Shown here piece by piece: positions 1 to 5,002 of a stretch of DNA of 5,002 nt; the first letter of the stretch is position 1; every line of letters begins with the position of its first letter. The notes under the pieces were generated by a model. That model ran no database searches. It was not told where the DNA came from and saw only the letters and a list, made by a program, of their open reading frames with translations. The translations under genes and the position numbers were made by a program. This DNA comes from a bacterium. GTDB taxonomy: Bacteria; Actinomycetota; Acidimicrobiia; Acidimicrobiales; Ilumatobacteraceae. The stretch is taken from positions 1-5,002 of the forward strand of contig JAPOIQ010000126.1 in assembly GCA_029978815.1 (NCBI GenBank), given 5' to 3'.

Positions 1-1087
1 CGGTGACTGGTTTCGAGTGGTCACCACTCGGCCGTGGAATTGCTCCCGCCGTGGCGAGAGCGTGCTCACCATCACCACCAACGCATTCCGGGTCGGGGCC
101 ATCAAGTGGCAAACCCGTAAAAAATTTGGCTGCCATGCAACCGCCTTGGCAGGCATCCCACGAACCGCATGAGGCGCATGCCCCCGCGGATTGAGGCCCA
201 CGAAGGTCGGTGAAGCAGTCACTTGTGCGCCACACTGCTGCGAACCCGCCACTGTCACGCACATTGCCTGCGAGAAATTCATCATGGATGACAAAGGGGC
301 AGGCGTAGACATCGCCGATCGGATCAATCAAACAGACCACTCGCCCAGCACCGCAGAGGTTGAGCCCCGGAAGACTGTCGCCGAGCGCATTGAGATGGAA
401 GAACGAATCTCCAGTCAATACGTCCTCACCGTGGCTGAGCAGCCACTGGTGGAGTTCGCGTTGCTGGTCAAGAGTGGGATGTAGATCATGCCAAGTGTCG
501 ACGGCTCGCCCAGATGGACGTAAGCGAGTAATCCGCAATTGAGCGCCAAAATTGTCGGCCATCGCCTTGAACTCATCGAGCTGTGAAATGTTGTGGCGGG
601 TAACGACTACGGAGATTTTGAACTCACCAAATCCGGCATCACGAAGGTGGCGCATCGCTGCCAACGCGGTGTCGTATGAGCCCTCGCCACGGATGGCGTC
701 ATTTGTTGTGGCATCTGCCCCATCGAGACTGATTTGAATATCGAGGTAGTCCATCGATGCGAGACGCTGCGCGGTTGACGCGTCGATGTAGGTGCCGTTT
801 GTTGAGAACTTCACGCCAACGCCGCTCGTTGTTGCGTATTCGACGATGTCGAAGAAGTCTCTCCGAATCATTGTCTCTCCGCCACCGATATTGACGTAGA
901 ACACCTGCATTTCACGGAGCTCGTCGACGACGTGGAAGGCCTCTTCGGTTGTGAGTTCTTTCGGGTCACGTCGACCTGATGATGAGAGGCAGTGCACGCA
1001 CGACAGATTGCACGAATAGGTCAATTCCCAGGTGATGCAGATTGGTGCATCAAGCCCATCTTTCATTCGTTCGGTGAGCGCTGTCAT
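1..1087 (-). CDS. mftC: Mycofactocin radical SAM maturase MftC (partial, 3' end off left edge)
   Basis: My translation of the minus strand from the ATG at 1087 runs open for 362 codons to the window edge with no stop. The radical SAM cluster motif is C26-x3-C30-x2-C33 (CNLSCVHC), followed by the SAM-binding GGGE at 68-71. The C-terminal half carries SPASM-type cysteines for auxiliary Fe-S clusters at C245, C252, C263, C304, C307, C313, C317 and C335. Known family members are about 390 residues, so roughly 30 residues are missing. MftC acts in the cytoplasm on the C-terminal Val-Tyr of MftA: it oxidatively decarboxylates the tyrosine, then forms a carbon-carbon crosslink to the valine. The start overlaps the mftB stop as ATGA, which implies translational coupling and supports this start. 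Identity is firm from the motifs and from the mftA and mftB neighbours. Confidence 0.95.
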   Translation of the reverse strand, partial: MTALTERMKDGLDAPICITWELTYSCNLSCVHCLSSSGRRDPKELTTEEAFHVVDELREMQVFYVNIGGGETMIRRDFFDIVEYATTSGVGVKFSTNGTYIDASTAQRLASMDYLDIQISLDGADATTNDAIRGEGSYDTALAAMRHLRDAGFGEFKISVVVTRHNISQLDEFKAMADNFGAQLRITRLRPSGRAVDTWHDLHPTLDQQRELHQWLLSHGEDVLTGDSFFHLNALGDSLPGLNLCGAGRVVCLIDPIGDVYACPFVIHDEFLAGNVRDSGGFAAVWRTSDCFTDLRGPQSAGACASCGSWDACQGGCMAAKFFTGLPLDGPDPECVGGDGEHALATAGAIPRPSGDHSKPVT

Positions 1088-1341
1088 CGTGGTACCACCA
1101 CGTCCGATTCGATGAGTGAGCAAATCGCCTTGTCGTAGGCCTCCCAGCGGTGCTCTTCAATGCCATGCGCGGTCAGCGCTGACTGCAGGTCGGGATGATC
1201 ACCGAGATCTCTTACAACATCAACGATCGACGGATGTTTCAAGAAAATCAATCGTCGGTTGTCGTAGTGATAAGCCAGAGCGCCAAACGGCTCGGGGCGA
1301 AGTGCAACCGAAGGGTGCAGTTTGAGCGGCGAATCGAGCAC
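1084..1341 (-). CDS. mftB: Mycofactocin peptide chaperone MftB
   Basis: This small cytoplasmic protein (85 aa from the GTG at 1341) has the MftB signature: an N-terminal LHPSVALRPEPFGALAYHYDNRR stretch at about residues 8-30, a following LIFLK segment, and a C-terminal VVVPR. MftB is a RiPP recognition element-like protein that binds the MftA precursor and delivers it to MftC. An ATG at 1428 is in frame, but it would overlap mftA by 74 nt and its first residues would simply be an out-of-frame reading of the mftA core. I therefore prefer the GTG 13 nt after the mftA stop. It has no strong Shine-Dalgarno, so the exact start is uncertain and coupling to mftA translation is likely. The stop shares an ATGA overlap with mftC. 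The identity is firm; the start is less so. Confidence 0.9.
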   Translation of the reverse strand: MLDSPLKLHPSVALRPEPFGALAYHYDNRRLIFLKHPSIVDVVRDLGDHPDLQSALTAHGIEEHRWEAYDKAICSLIESDVVVPR

Positions 1342-1354
1342 GACAGGGCGAACT

Positions 1355-1480
1355 TCAGTAGACGCCGCACATGCCGTCGATGGAGATTTCCTCGACGAGC
1401 TCAAGTTCTTCGGCAACAGGTTCGACATCTGAAACGTCGTCTGAACGTTCTTCGGTGATCTGTGGCTGAGTTGTATCCAT
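1355..1480 (-). CDS. mftA: Mycofactocin precursor peptide MftA
   Basis: This is a 41-aa peptide read on the minus strand from the ATG at 1480. It has an acidic leader (MDTTQPQITEERS...) and ends in the diagnostic C-terminus EISIDGMCGVY. The last two residues, V40 and Y41, are the ones that become the redox-active core of mycofactocin: MftC decarboxylates and crosslinks them, MftE releases the dipeptide derivative, and MftD and MftF complete the cofactor (family knowledge; those genes are not in the window). The acidic LELVEEISIDG region is the conserved segment expected to be recognised by MftB. The gene is the first of the minus-strand operon, 13 nt ahead of the proposed mftB start. No Shine-Dalgarno is visible; a TAnnnT box 7 nt before the ATG suggests a leaderless transcript. 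It is short enough to be missed by automatic gene callers. Confidence 0.97.
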   Translation of the reverse strand: MDTTQPQITEERSDDVSDVEPVAEELELVEEISIDGMCGVY

Positions 1481-1487
1481 GACCAAG

Positions 1488-1493
1488 ATGGTA
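1488..1493 (-). promoter_or_regulatory. Candidate -10 box of a leaderless mftA promoter
   Basis: Read on the minus strand this is TACCAT, a match to the actinobacterial TAnnnT -10 consensus. It is followed by 7 nt (CTTGGTC) and then the mftA ATG. This spacing places the transcription start on or next to the A of the ATG, as in leaderless actinobacterial genes, and it fits the absence of a Shine-Dalgarno. No convincing -35 hexamer is seen 16-18 nt upstream. The motif is short and could occur by chance. Confidence 0.4.
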
Positions 1494-1535
1494 CATCGTG
1501 ACGAGCCGGCTATGGCTCTCGACGCGATTGCCAAC

Positions 1536-1541
1536 TACTGT
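1536..1541 (+). promoter_or_regulatory. Possible -10 box for the dehydrogenase-moxR-VWA operon
   Basis: TACTGT matches TAnnnT and would give a start site near 1548-1551, leaving a 5' leader of about 40-45 nt that contains the palindrome at 1554-1572 and the ribosome binding site at 1579-1584. No clear -35 element precedes it. This is a weak call from one short motif in a suitable position. Confidence 0.22.
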
Positions 1542-1553
1542 TCACTCACAGGA

Positions 1554-1572
1554 CGCACCAGAAGTTGGTGCG
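1554..1572. promoter_or_regulatory. 19-bp interrupted palindrome in the divergent region, candidate operator or leader hairpin
   Basis: Perfect 7-bp inverted arms CGCACCA and TGGTGCG are separated by GAAGT. The element ends 6 nt before the Shine-Dalgarno of the dehydrogenase gene and lies about 75 nt upstream of mftA. Its size and symmetry fit the operator of a dimeric repressor; mycofactocin loci often encode a TetR-type regulator, MftR, although none is visible here. As RNA it would be a 7-bp hairpin in the dehydrogenase leader. It is too short and lacks a U-tract, so a terminator is unlikely. Confidence 0.45.
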
Positions 1573-1578
1573 ACATTT

Positions 1579-1584
1579 AGGGGG
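1579..1584 (+). promoter_or_regulatory. Ribosome binding site of the alcohol dehydrogenase
   Basis: AGGGGG lies 8 nt upstream of the ATG at 1593. It is the clearest Shine-Dalgarno in the window and fixes the dehydrogenase start. Confidence 0.75.
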
Positions 1585-1592
1585 TAATCATC

Positions 1593-2720
1593 ATGAGGAC
1601 ACGAGCAGCGGTCTTGCACGAACTTCACGCACCTTGGAGTATCGAAGAAATTGAACTCGATCCGCCAAAAGCGGGTGAGGTGTTAGTGAAGCTTGCCGCT
1701 TCAGGAATGTGCCATTCCGATGAGCACCTTGTCACTGGAGATCTTGCGGGTGCTACGGCAGGAATGCCAATCATTGGTGGCCACGAAGGTGCCGGTGTAG
1801 TTGTTGAAGTCGGTGAAGGAGTCTCGTGGCTCGAACCTGGTGACCATGTCGTGTTCGGGTTTATCCCGGCATGCGGACGTTGTGGCCCATGTTCTCAGGG
1901 GCATTCGAACCTCTGTGATGTCGGTGGAACTGAGTTCGCAAAAGGAATGCAGATCTCTGACGGAACCGCTCGTCACCACACGCTCGACGGACAAGACCTC
2001 ACGTTGATGTGTTTGCTCGGAACATTTGCTGAGCACACCGTGGTCAACGAGGCAAGTTGCGTGAAGATTGAGAAAGACTGGCCGCTCGACAAGGCATGTC
2101 TTCTCGGATGCGGTGTAGTTACTGGCTGGGGTTCAGCGGTGTATGCAGCAGATGTCAAGCCCGGCGATTTTGTTGCAGTCGTTGGCTGTGGCGGCATCGG
2201 CTCAAATGCCATTCAGGGAGCGAAGCTTGCAGGTGCCCGTTCGATCACGGCGATCGACCCGGTTGAGTTCAAGCGTGAAATGGCGATGGAGTTCGGTGCC
2301 ACCCATACCTACGCATCGGTTGCAGAAGCGCTCGAGAACCTCGGCGAGTCAACTTGGGGTCGTGGTTTCGACAAAGTCATCATGACGATGGGTGTTGGCG
2401 ACGGAAGCGTTCTTGGTGAGGCGTTTTGGCTCAGCGCAAAGAAGTCGCGAACAGTTGTTACCAACATTCACCCGACCCACGAGCAGTCGATTTCGATTCC
2501 AGGTGCGTTCCTCACGCTCTTTGAGAAAGAGATTGTTGGCTCACTGTTCGGTTCAGCGAATATCAGGACCGACATTCCAAAGCTCATGGAGCTCTACACC
2601 CAAGGCCAGTTGAAACTGGATGAGCTCGTCACTCAGACCTACACCCTTGACCAGATCAACGAAGGTTATGAAGCGATGCGCAACGGTGAGAACATTCGTG
2701 GCGTCATCATCTTCGACTGA
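1593..2720 (+). CDS. NDMA-dependent-type zinc alcohol dehydrogenase (mycofactocin-associated)
   Basis: This 375-aa medium-chain dehydrogenase is full length for its family. Catalytic zinc ligands are C40, H64 with E65 (GGHEGAG) and C173. Structural zinc ligands are C94, C97, C100 and C108. The Rossmann motif GCGGIG lies at 198-203, and D222 after the second strand indicates NAD rather than NADP. The full sequence resembles the Rxyl_3153-like group of NDMA-dependent alcohol dehydrogenases, whose members hold NAD(H) without free exchange and occur in mycofactocin-encoding genomes. It would oxidise an alcohol to the aldehyde and re-oxidise its bound NADH through mycofactocin; the substrate cannot be read from sequence. 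The start is supported by AGGGGG 8 nt upstream. It is transcribed divergently from mftA and is followed after 15 nt by the moxR-like gene, so the two are probably cotranscribed. Confidence 0.92.
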   Translation: MRTRAAVLHELHAPWSIEEIELDPPKAGEVLVKLAASGMCHSDEHLVTGDLAGATAGMPIIGGHEGAGVVVEVGEGVSWLEPGDHVVFGFIPACGRCGPCSQGHSNLCDVGGTEFAKGMQISDGTARHHTLDGQDLTLMCLLGTFAEHTVVNEASCVKIEKDWPLDKACLLGCGVVTGWGSAVYAADVKPGDFVAVVGCGGIGSNAIQGAKLAGARSITAIDPVEFKREMAMEFGATHTYASVAEALENLGESTWGRGFDKVIMTMGVGDGSVLGEAFWLSAKKSRTVVTNIHPTHEQSISIPGAFLTLFEKEIVGSLFGSANIRTDIPKLMELYTQGQLKLDELVTQTYTLDQINEGYEAMRNGENIRGVIIFD

Positions 2721-2735
2721 CATTCGACCTGTGAC

Positions 2736-3665
2736 ATGGTGAACTCTCGGCTAGTGGTCGACCAGCTCGTGTCTGAGGTGGTTGGTCGTCGCCGTGAATC
2801 CGAACTTGTCGTTGCCGCACTTTCGGCTGATCGCCACGTGTTGTTGGAGGGTCCACCCGGGACCGGAAAATCGACACTCCTGCGAGGAGTCGCAAACGCG
2901 ATCGGACTCGGTTTCGAATTTGTAGAGGGGACAGCAGAGCTCACTCCCGCACGCCTGATTGGCCACTTTGACCCAGCCTTGGTGCTCGCTGAGGGATACT
3001 CGCCTGACATTTTCGTTGACGGCCCGCTTGTTCGCGCCCTGCGGCAAGGGTCATTGCTTTACGTCGAAGAAATCAATCGCGTTCCTGAAGAAACGCTTAA
3101 TGCGCTGGTGACGGTGATGAGCGAACGCGAAGTTCATGTTCCGCGCCTGGGACGTGTTGCCGCCGAACCTGGGTTCAGACTTGTCGCCGCAATGAACCCG
3201 TTCGATGCGGTTGGAACGGCACGTATCGCTGGAGCGGTATATGACCGAGTCTGCCGAGTGGCAATGGACTACCAGTCTGCAGAAGATGAGCGATCAATCG
3301 TCGCTGCTCAACATCATGATCCAGCCTCGCAACTCGGATTCGCAGCGGTGGAACTCGTTCGGGCGACTCGAACGCATCCTGACCTTCGAACTGGATCGTC
3401 GGTGCGGGGCGCAATCGATCTTTGCCTCGTGAGCTGCAAATTGGGTGAGATCCGGGGACTTCCCGCAGACGACGACACGGTCACCCTCGACGCAGCACTC
3501 GTCGCACTATCGGGTCGAGTACGAGTTCGCGAAGGAGTGTCTCGAAGTGCCGAAGAGATCGTGACAGAACTTTGGCGCTCGGTGTTTGGTCGCTCTGACG
3601 CAGGGGAGCATGAACGATCTGAGGGAAAAGTGGAGAGCCCGACCCCAATGAGTCGGGCGACATAA
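2736..3665 (+). CDS. MoxR-type AAA+ ATPase
   Basis: This 309-aa cytoplasmic AAA+ ATPase belongs to the MoxR group. Visible motifs are Walker A GPPGTGKST (39-47, K45), a Walker B-like LLYVEEIN (107-114), sensor 1 AAMNPFD with N154, a probable arginine finger at R171 (AVYDRVCRV), and a sensor 2 arginine near R224 (GSSVRGAID), followed by a C-terminal lid ending around residue 284. The last 25 or so residues are polar and look unstructured. MoxR ATPases work with VWA proteins as chaperones for metal insertion or activation of enzymes such as methanol dehydrogenase or CO dehydrogenase. The gene starts 15 nt after the dehydrogenase stop and precedes a VWA gene, so all three are probably one operon. 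No good Shine-Dalgarno precedes the ATG, so coupling to the upstream gene is likely. The specific client is not known. Confidence 0.9.
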   Translation: MVNSRLVVDQLVSEVVGRRRESELVVAALSADRHVLLEGPPGTGKSTLLRGVANAIGLGFEFVEGTAELTPARLIGHFDPALVLAEGYSPDIFVDGPLVRALRQGSLLYVEEINRVPEETLNALVTVMSEREVHVPRLGRVAAEPGFRLVAAMNPFDAVGTARIAGAVYDRVCRVAMDYQSAEDERSIVAAQHHDPASQLGFAAVELVRATRTHPDLRTGSSVRGAIDLCLVSCKLGEIRGLPADDDTVTLDAALVALSGRVRVREGVSRSAEEIVTELWRSVFGRSDAGEHERSEGKVESPTPMSRAT

Positions 3666-3709
3666 GTCCACCGCCTTCATCTGCGAGTGGGGGAGCAGCG
3701 CCACGCACA
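3610..3709 (+). other. Possible frame-shifted 5' extension of the VWA gene
   Basis: An ATG at 3610, preceded by AGGGG, opens a 13-codon reading frame (MNDLREKWRARPQ, stop at 3649-3651) inside the end of the moxR-like gene. A +1 shift at the CCCC run (3643-3646) would carry translation into the VWA frame, continuing as a Pro/Ser/Gly-rich linker (ISPPPSSASGGAAPRT) directly into M1 of the 3710 start and giving about 323 aa. This could be a disabling mutation, a sequence error, a programmed frameshift or coincidence. The AGGGG is only 3 nt from the ATG, closer than usual. Confidence 0.3.
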
Positions 3710-4582
3710 ATGGTCTCTCGCCAGCAGATGGCATCTGTTGAGCACTTCAACGAGCTCTCTCCGGAAGTCGGCGAACTTGATGAGCTGGCGATGGACCGCC
3801 TGCTTGCTGATAACCCTGATGAGGCAATGTCGTTACTCATCACCCTGGGTGATGCGGTTGATGTTGAACTTCGCGCAAAAGCTCGACGACTCGCTGAGCG
3901 CATCGTGATCGACATTGCACGTCGTGGTCGGGCGGTTCGCGGCAAAGTTAGCCGCTTGCGGTCGTTGCCATTGCGTGATGCTGGAGACCTTGATATTGAT
4001 GCTGCCGTTGAATCGCTTGCAGAGTCTGGTGGTTCGCTTGTCGATGCCGACCAATTGCGCGTGATCGATTGGGAGCGTCCTGACACTGCAGTGTGTTTGG
4101 TAATCGATCGGTCGGGCTCAATGAAAGGCGAAGCACTGGCGTCCGCCTCGCTTGCATCGGCTGCAGTTGCTCTTCGGGCACCTTTGTCACACGCAATTGT
4201 TGCCTTTGCGGGAGATGTAGAGGTCGTTCGGTCGATGTCGACCTCTGCACATCAGTCAGTCGATGGTGTGGTCGACGCCGTCCTCTCTTTGAAGGGTCAC
4301 GGAACGACGTGTATTTCGAAGGGTCTTTCTGCCGCAATCACCGAGCACGAACACTCTCGATGTGGACGTCATCTCACAGTGTTGCTCTCGGATTGCCGCG
4401 ATCGATCGATTGATGATGCGGTGCAACTGGCGCTGTCGCTTGACGAACTTGTCATCGTCGCCCCAGCCGACGATGCAGATGATGCTCAGTCATTCGCCGA
4501 TTTGGCCGGCGCTGCGTTGATCACGGTCGATGGACCACGTGACGTCGCACGAGCACTTGATGAGTTGCTCAGTCGCAGATGA
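3710..4582 (+). CDS. VWA domain protein, partner of the MoxR ATPase
   Basis: From the ATG at 3710 this is a 290-aa protein with an N-terminal helical region (about 1-120) and a C-terminal von Willebrand factor A domain (about 125-290). The MIDAS metal site is complete: DRSGS at 133-137, a threonine at 199/200 (GHGTT) and D228 (LLSDC). There is no signal peptide or membrane segment, so it should be cytoplasmic like CoxE/ChlD-type partners of MoxR ATPases, which use the Mg-bound MIDAS to contact the ATPase or client. The start is doubtful. The nearest purine run (3689-3695) is 14 nt away, and the frame is open back to a TGA at 3620-3622 without any ATG, GTG or TTG before 3710. An alternative 5' end at 3610 joined by a +1 shift is described separately. 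Its stop overlaps the convergent minus-strand gene by 14 bp. Confidence 0.88.
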   Translation: MVSRQQMASVEHFNELSPEVGELDELAMDRLLADNPDEAMSLLITLGDAVDVELRAKARRLAERIVIDIARRGRAVRGKVSRLRSLPLRDAGDLDIDAAVESLAESGGSLVDADQLRVIDWERPDTAVCLVIDRSGSMKGEALASASLASAAVALRAPLSHAIVAFAGDVEVVRSMSTSAHQSVDGVVDAVLSLKGHGTTCISKGLSAAITEHEHSRCGRHLTVLLSDCRDRSIDDAVQLALSLDELVIVAPADDADDAQSFADLAGAALITVDGPRDVARALDELLSRR

Positions 4583-5002
4583 CAGAGGCCTCGGGGACCC
4601 ATCCCAATGTGTTGTCGTCGGGAGTGTCCTGCTGAGCCAACCCTGCAATCAACGGGGTTGATTCGCCCGCTGCGCCTCCAAGATCTTCTTGACCGTCCTC
4701 GTTATTCGATTCCACGGTAGTTGTGACGTCGCTGAGCGTGATCGGTGTTCCTTCTATGGGGGAGTCGCCTTGGAAAATGTCGAGGATTGACCGCATTGCA
4801 CTGTTTTGCAATGTGGGGATGAGAACTGACTGTCCGCTTACGATCCGCCCAGCCGCGTCGATTTGATAGGAACGCGCATTCGAGGTGTCAACTTCTCGCA
4901 GGATGTTGGCGAAGCCGAGCATTGTCGACACGGATAACTCGCTGTCGGTAACGACCTGATCGGCATTGGTTTCAATCAGTGCGCTAGCCACCGACGGTGA
5001 AG
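4569..5002 (-). CDS. C-terminal part of a probable LytR-CpsA-Psr (LCP) family protein (5' end off right edge)
   Basis: The minus-strand frame is open to the right edge; 143 residues before the TGA at 4569-4571 are visible. The GTG at 4991 is an internal valine rather than a start, because the frame continues as S-P-S before it. The visible start (ASALIETNADQVVTDSELSVSTMLGFANILREV) and a later SVLIPTLQNSAMRSILDIFQG resemble the end of LCP catalytic domains. About 65 residues of acidic, Ser/Thr-rich tail follow, with no membrane segment. LCP proteins are membrane-anchored ligases on the outer face of the membrane that attach lipid-linked cell-wall glycopolymers to peptidoglycan; the catalytic residues would lie outside the window. 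The assignment rests on resemblance of a C-terminal portion only. It looks unrelated to the mycofactocin genes and is convergent with them. Confidence 0.6.
   Translation of the reverse strand, partial: SPSVASALIETNADQVVTDSELSVSTMLGFANILREVDTSNARSYQIDAAGRIVSGQSVLIPTLQNSAMRSILDIFQGDSPIEGTPITLSDVTTTVESNNEDGQEDLGGAAGESTPLIAGLAQQDTPDDNTLGWVPEASVICD

Noticed and set aside
191..484. Plus-strand open frame of 97 codons
   Set aside because: It is antisense to the SPASM part of mftC, whose cysteine motifs prove the minus strand is coding.
1342..1428. Upstream ATG at 1428 as the start of mftB
   Set aside because: The extra 29 codons lie mostly inside mftA in another frame and do not resemble MftB N-termini; the GTG at 1341 gives a sensible 85-aa protein.
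1503..1518. Inverted repeat GAGCC-N6-GGCTC in the divergent region
   Set aside because: The 5-bp arms are short and can occur by chance in GC-rich DNA; it is much weaker than the repeat at 1554-1572.
2666..3010. Minus-strand open frame over the dehydrogenase end and MoxR start
   Set aside because: It is antisense to the Walker A region and has Ser/Arg/Pro-rich composition typical of shadow frames.
2842..3077. Walker B of the MoxR-like ATPase reads VEE rather than the usual DE
   Set aside because: The catalytic glutamate is kept and the LLYVEEINRVPEET stretch looks like a conserved subfamily form from memory, so I do not treat it as inactivation.
3481..4086. Long minus-strand open frame of 201 codons
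   Set aside because: It is Ser/Arg-rich with no recognisable domain, and lies antisense to the end of the MoxR gene and the start of the VWA gene, both supported by clear motifs. It is a shadow frame.
4390..4411. GATCGATCGATTGATGATG repeat-like run
   Set aside because: It lies within the VWA coding frame and encodes the ordinary residues after the MIDAS aspartate; there are only a few imperfect units.

Overview
The window looks like part of a chromosome from an actinobacterium, moderately GC-rich by eye and possibly in or near the Acidimicrobiia; the lineage is only a guess. The evidence is a mycofactocin (MFT) biosynthesis locus, an NDMA-dependent-type zinc alcohol dehydrogenase, a probable leaderless promoter with a TAnnnT -10 box, and the end of an LCP-type cell-wall protein gene.

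Layout. Positions 1-1480 (minus strand) carry the start of an MFT operon in the order mftA (41-aa precursor peptide, 1355-1480), mftB (peptide chaperone, 1084-1341) and mftC (radical SAM/SPASM maturase, open at the left edge, 1-1087). mftB and mftC overlap by an ATGA. Positions 1481-1592 are a divergent intergenic region with a candidate leaderless promoter for mftA and a 19-bp interrupted palindrome just upstream of the dehydrogenase ribosome binding site. Positions 1593-4582 (plus strand) hold a tight three-gene set: the alcohol dehydrogenase, a MoxR-type AAA+ ATPase and a von Willebrand factor A (VWA) protein with an intact MIDAS metal site. Positions 4569-5002 (minus strand) hold the 3' end of a gene resembling a LytR-CpsA-Psr (LCP) ligase, which overlaps the VWA gene tail to tail by 14 bp.

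How the genes fit together. MftB presents MftA to MftC, which modifies the C-terminal Val-Tyr; later enzymes, expected off the left edge, would finish the redox cofactor mycofactocin. Dehydrogenases of the family at 1593 hold their NAD(H) tightly and are thought to pass electrons to mycofactocin, so divergent expression of cofactor and client enzyme makes sense. The MoxR-VWA pair directly behind the dehydrogenase is the least explained part. Such pairs act elsewhere as chaperones that insert metals or activate oxidoreductases, so here they may mature or reactivate the mycofactocin-dependent enzyme. That role is inference.

The most notable oddity is the 5' end of the VWA gene. A start at 3610 followed by a +1 shift at a CCCC run would join a plausible N-terminus to the VWA frame, which stays open but start-less between 3623 and 3710.
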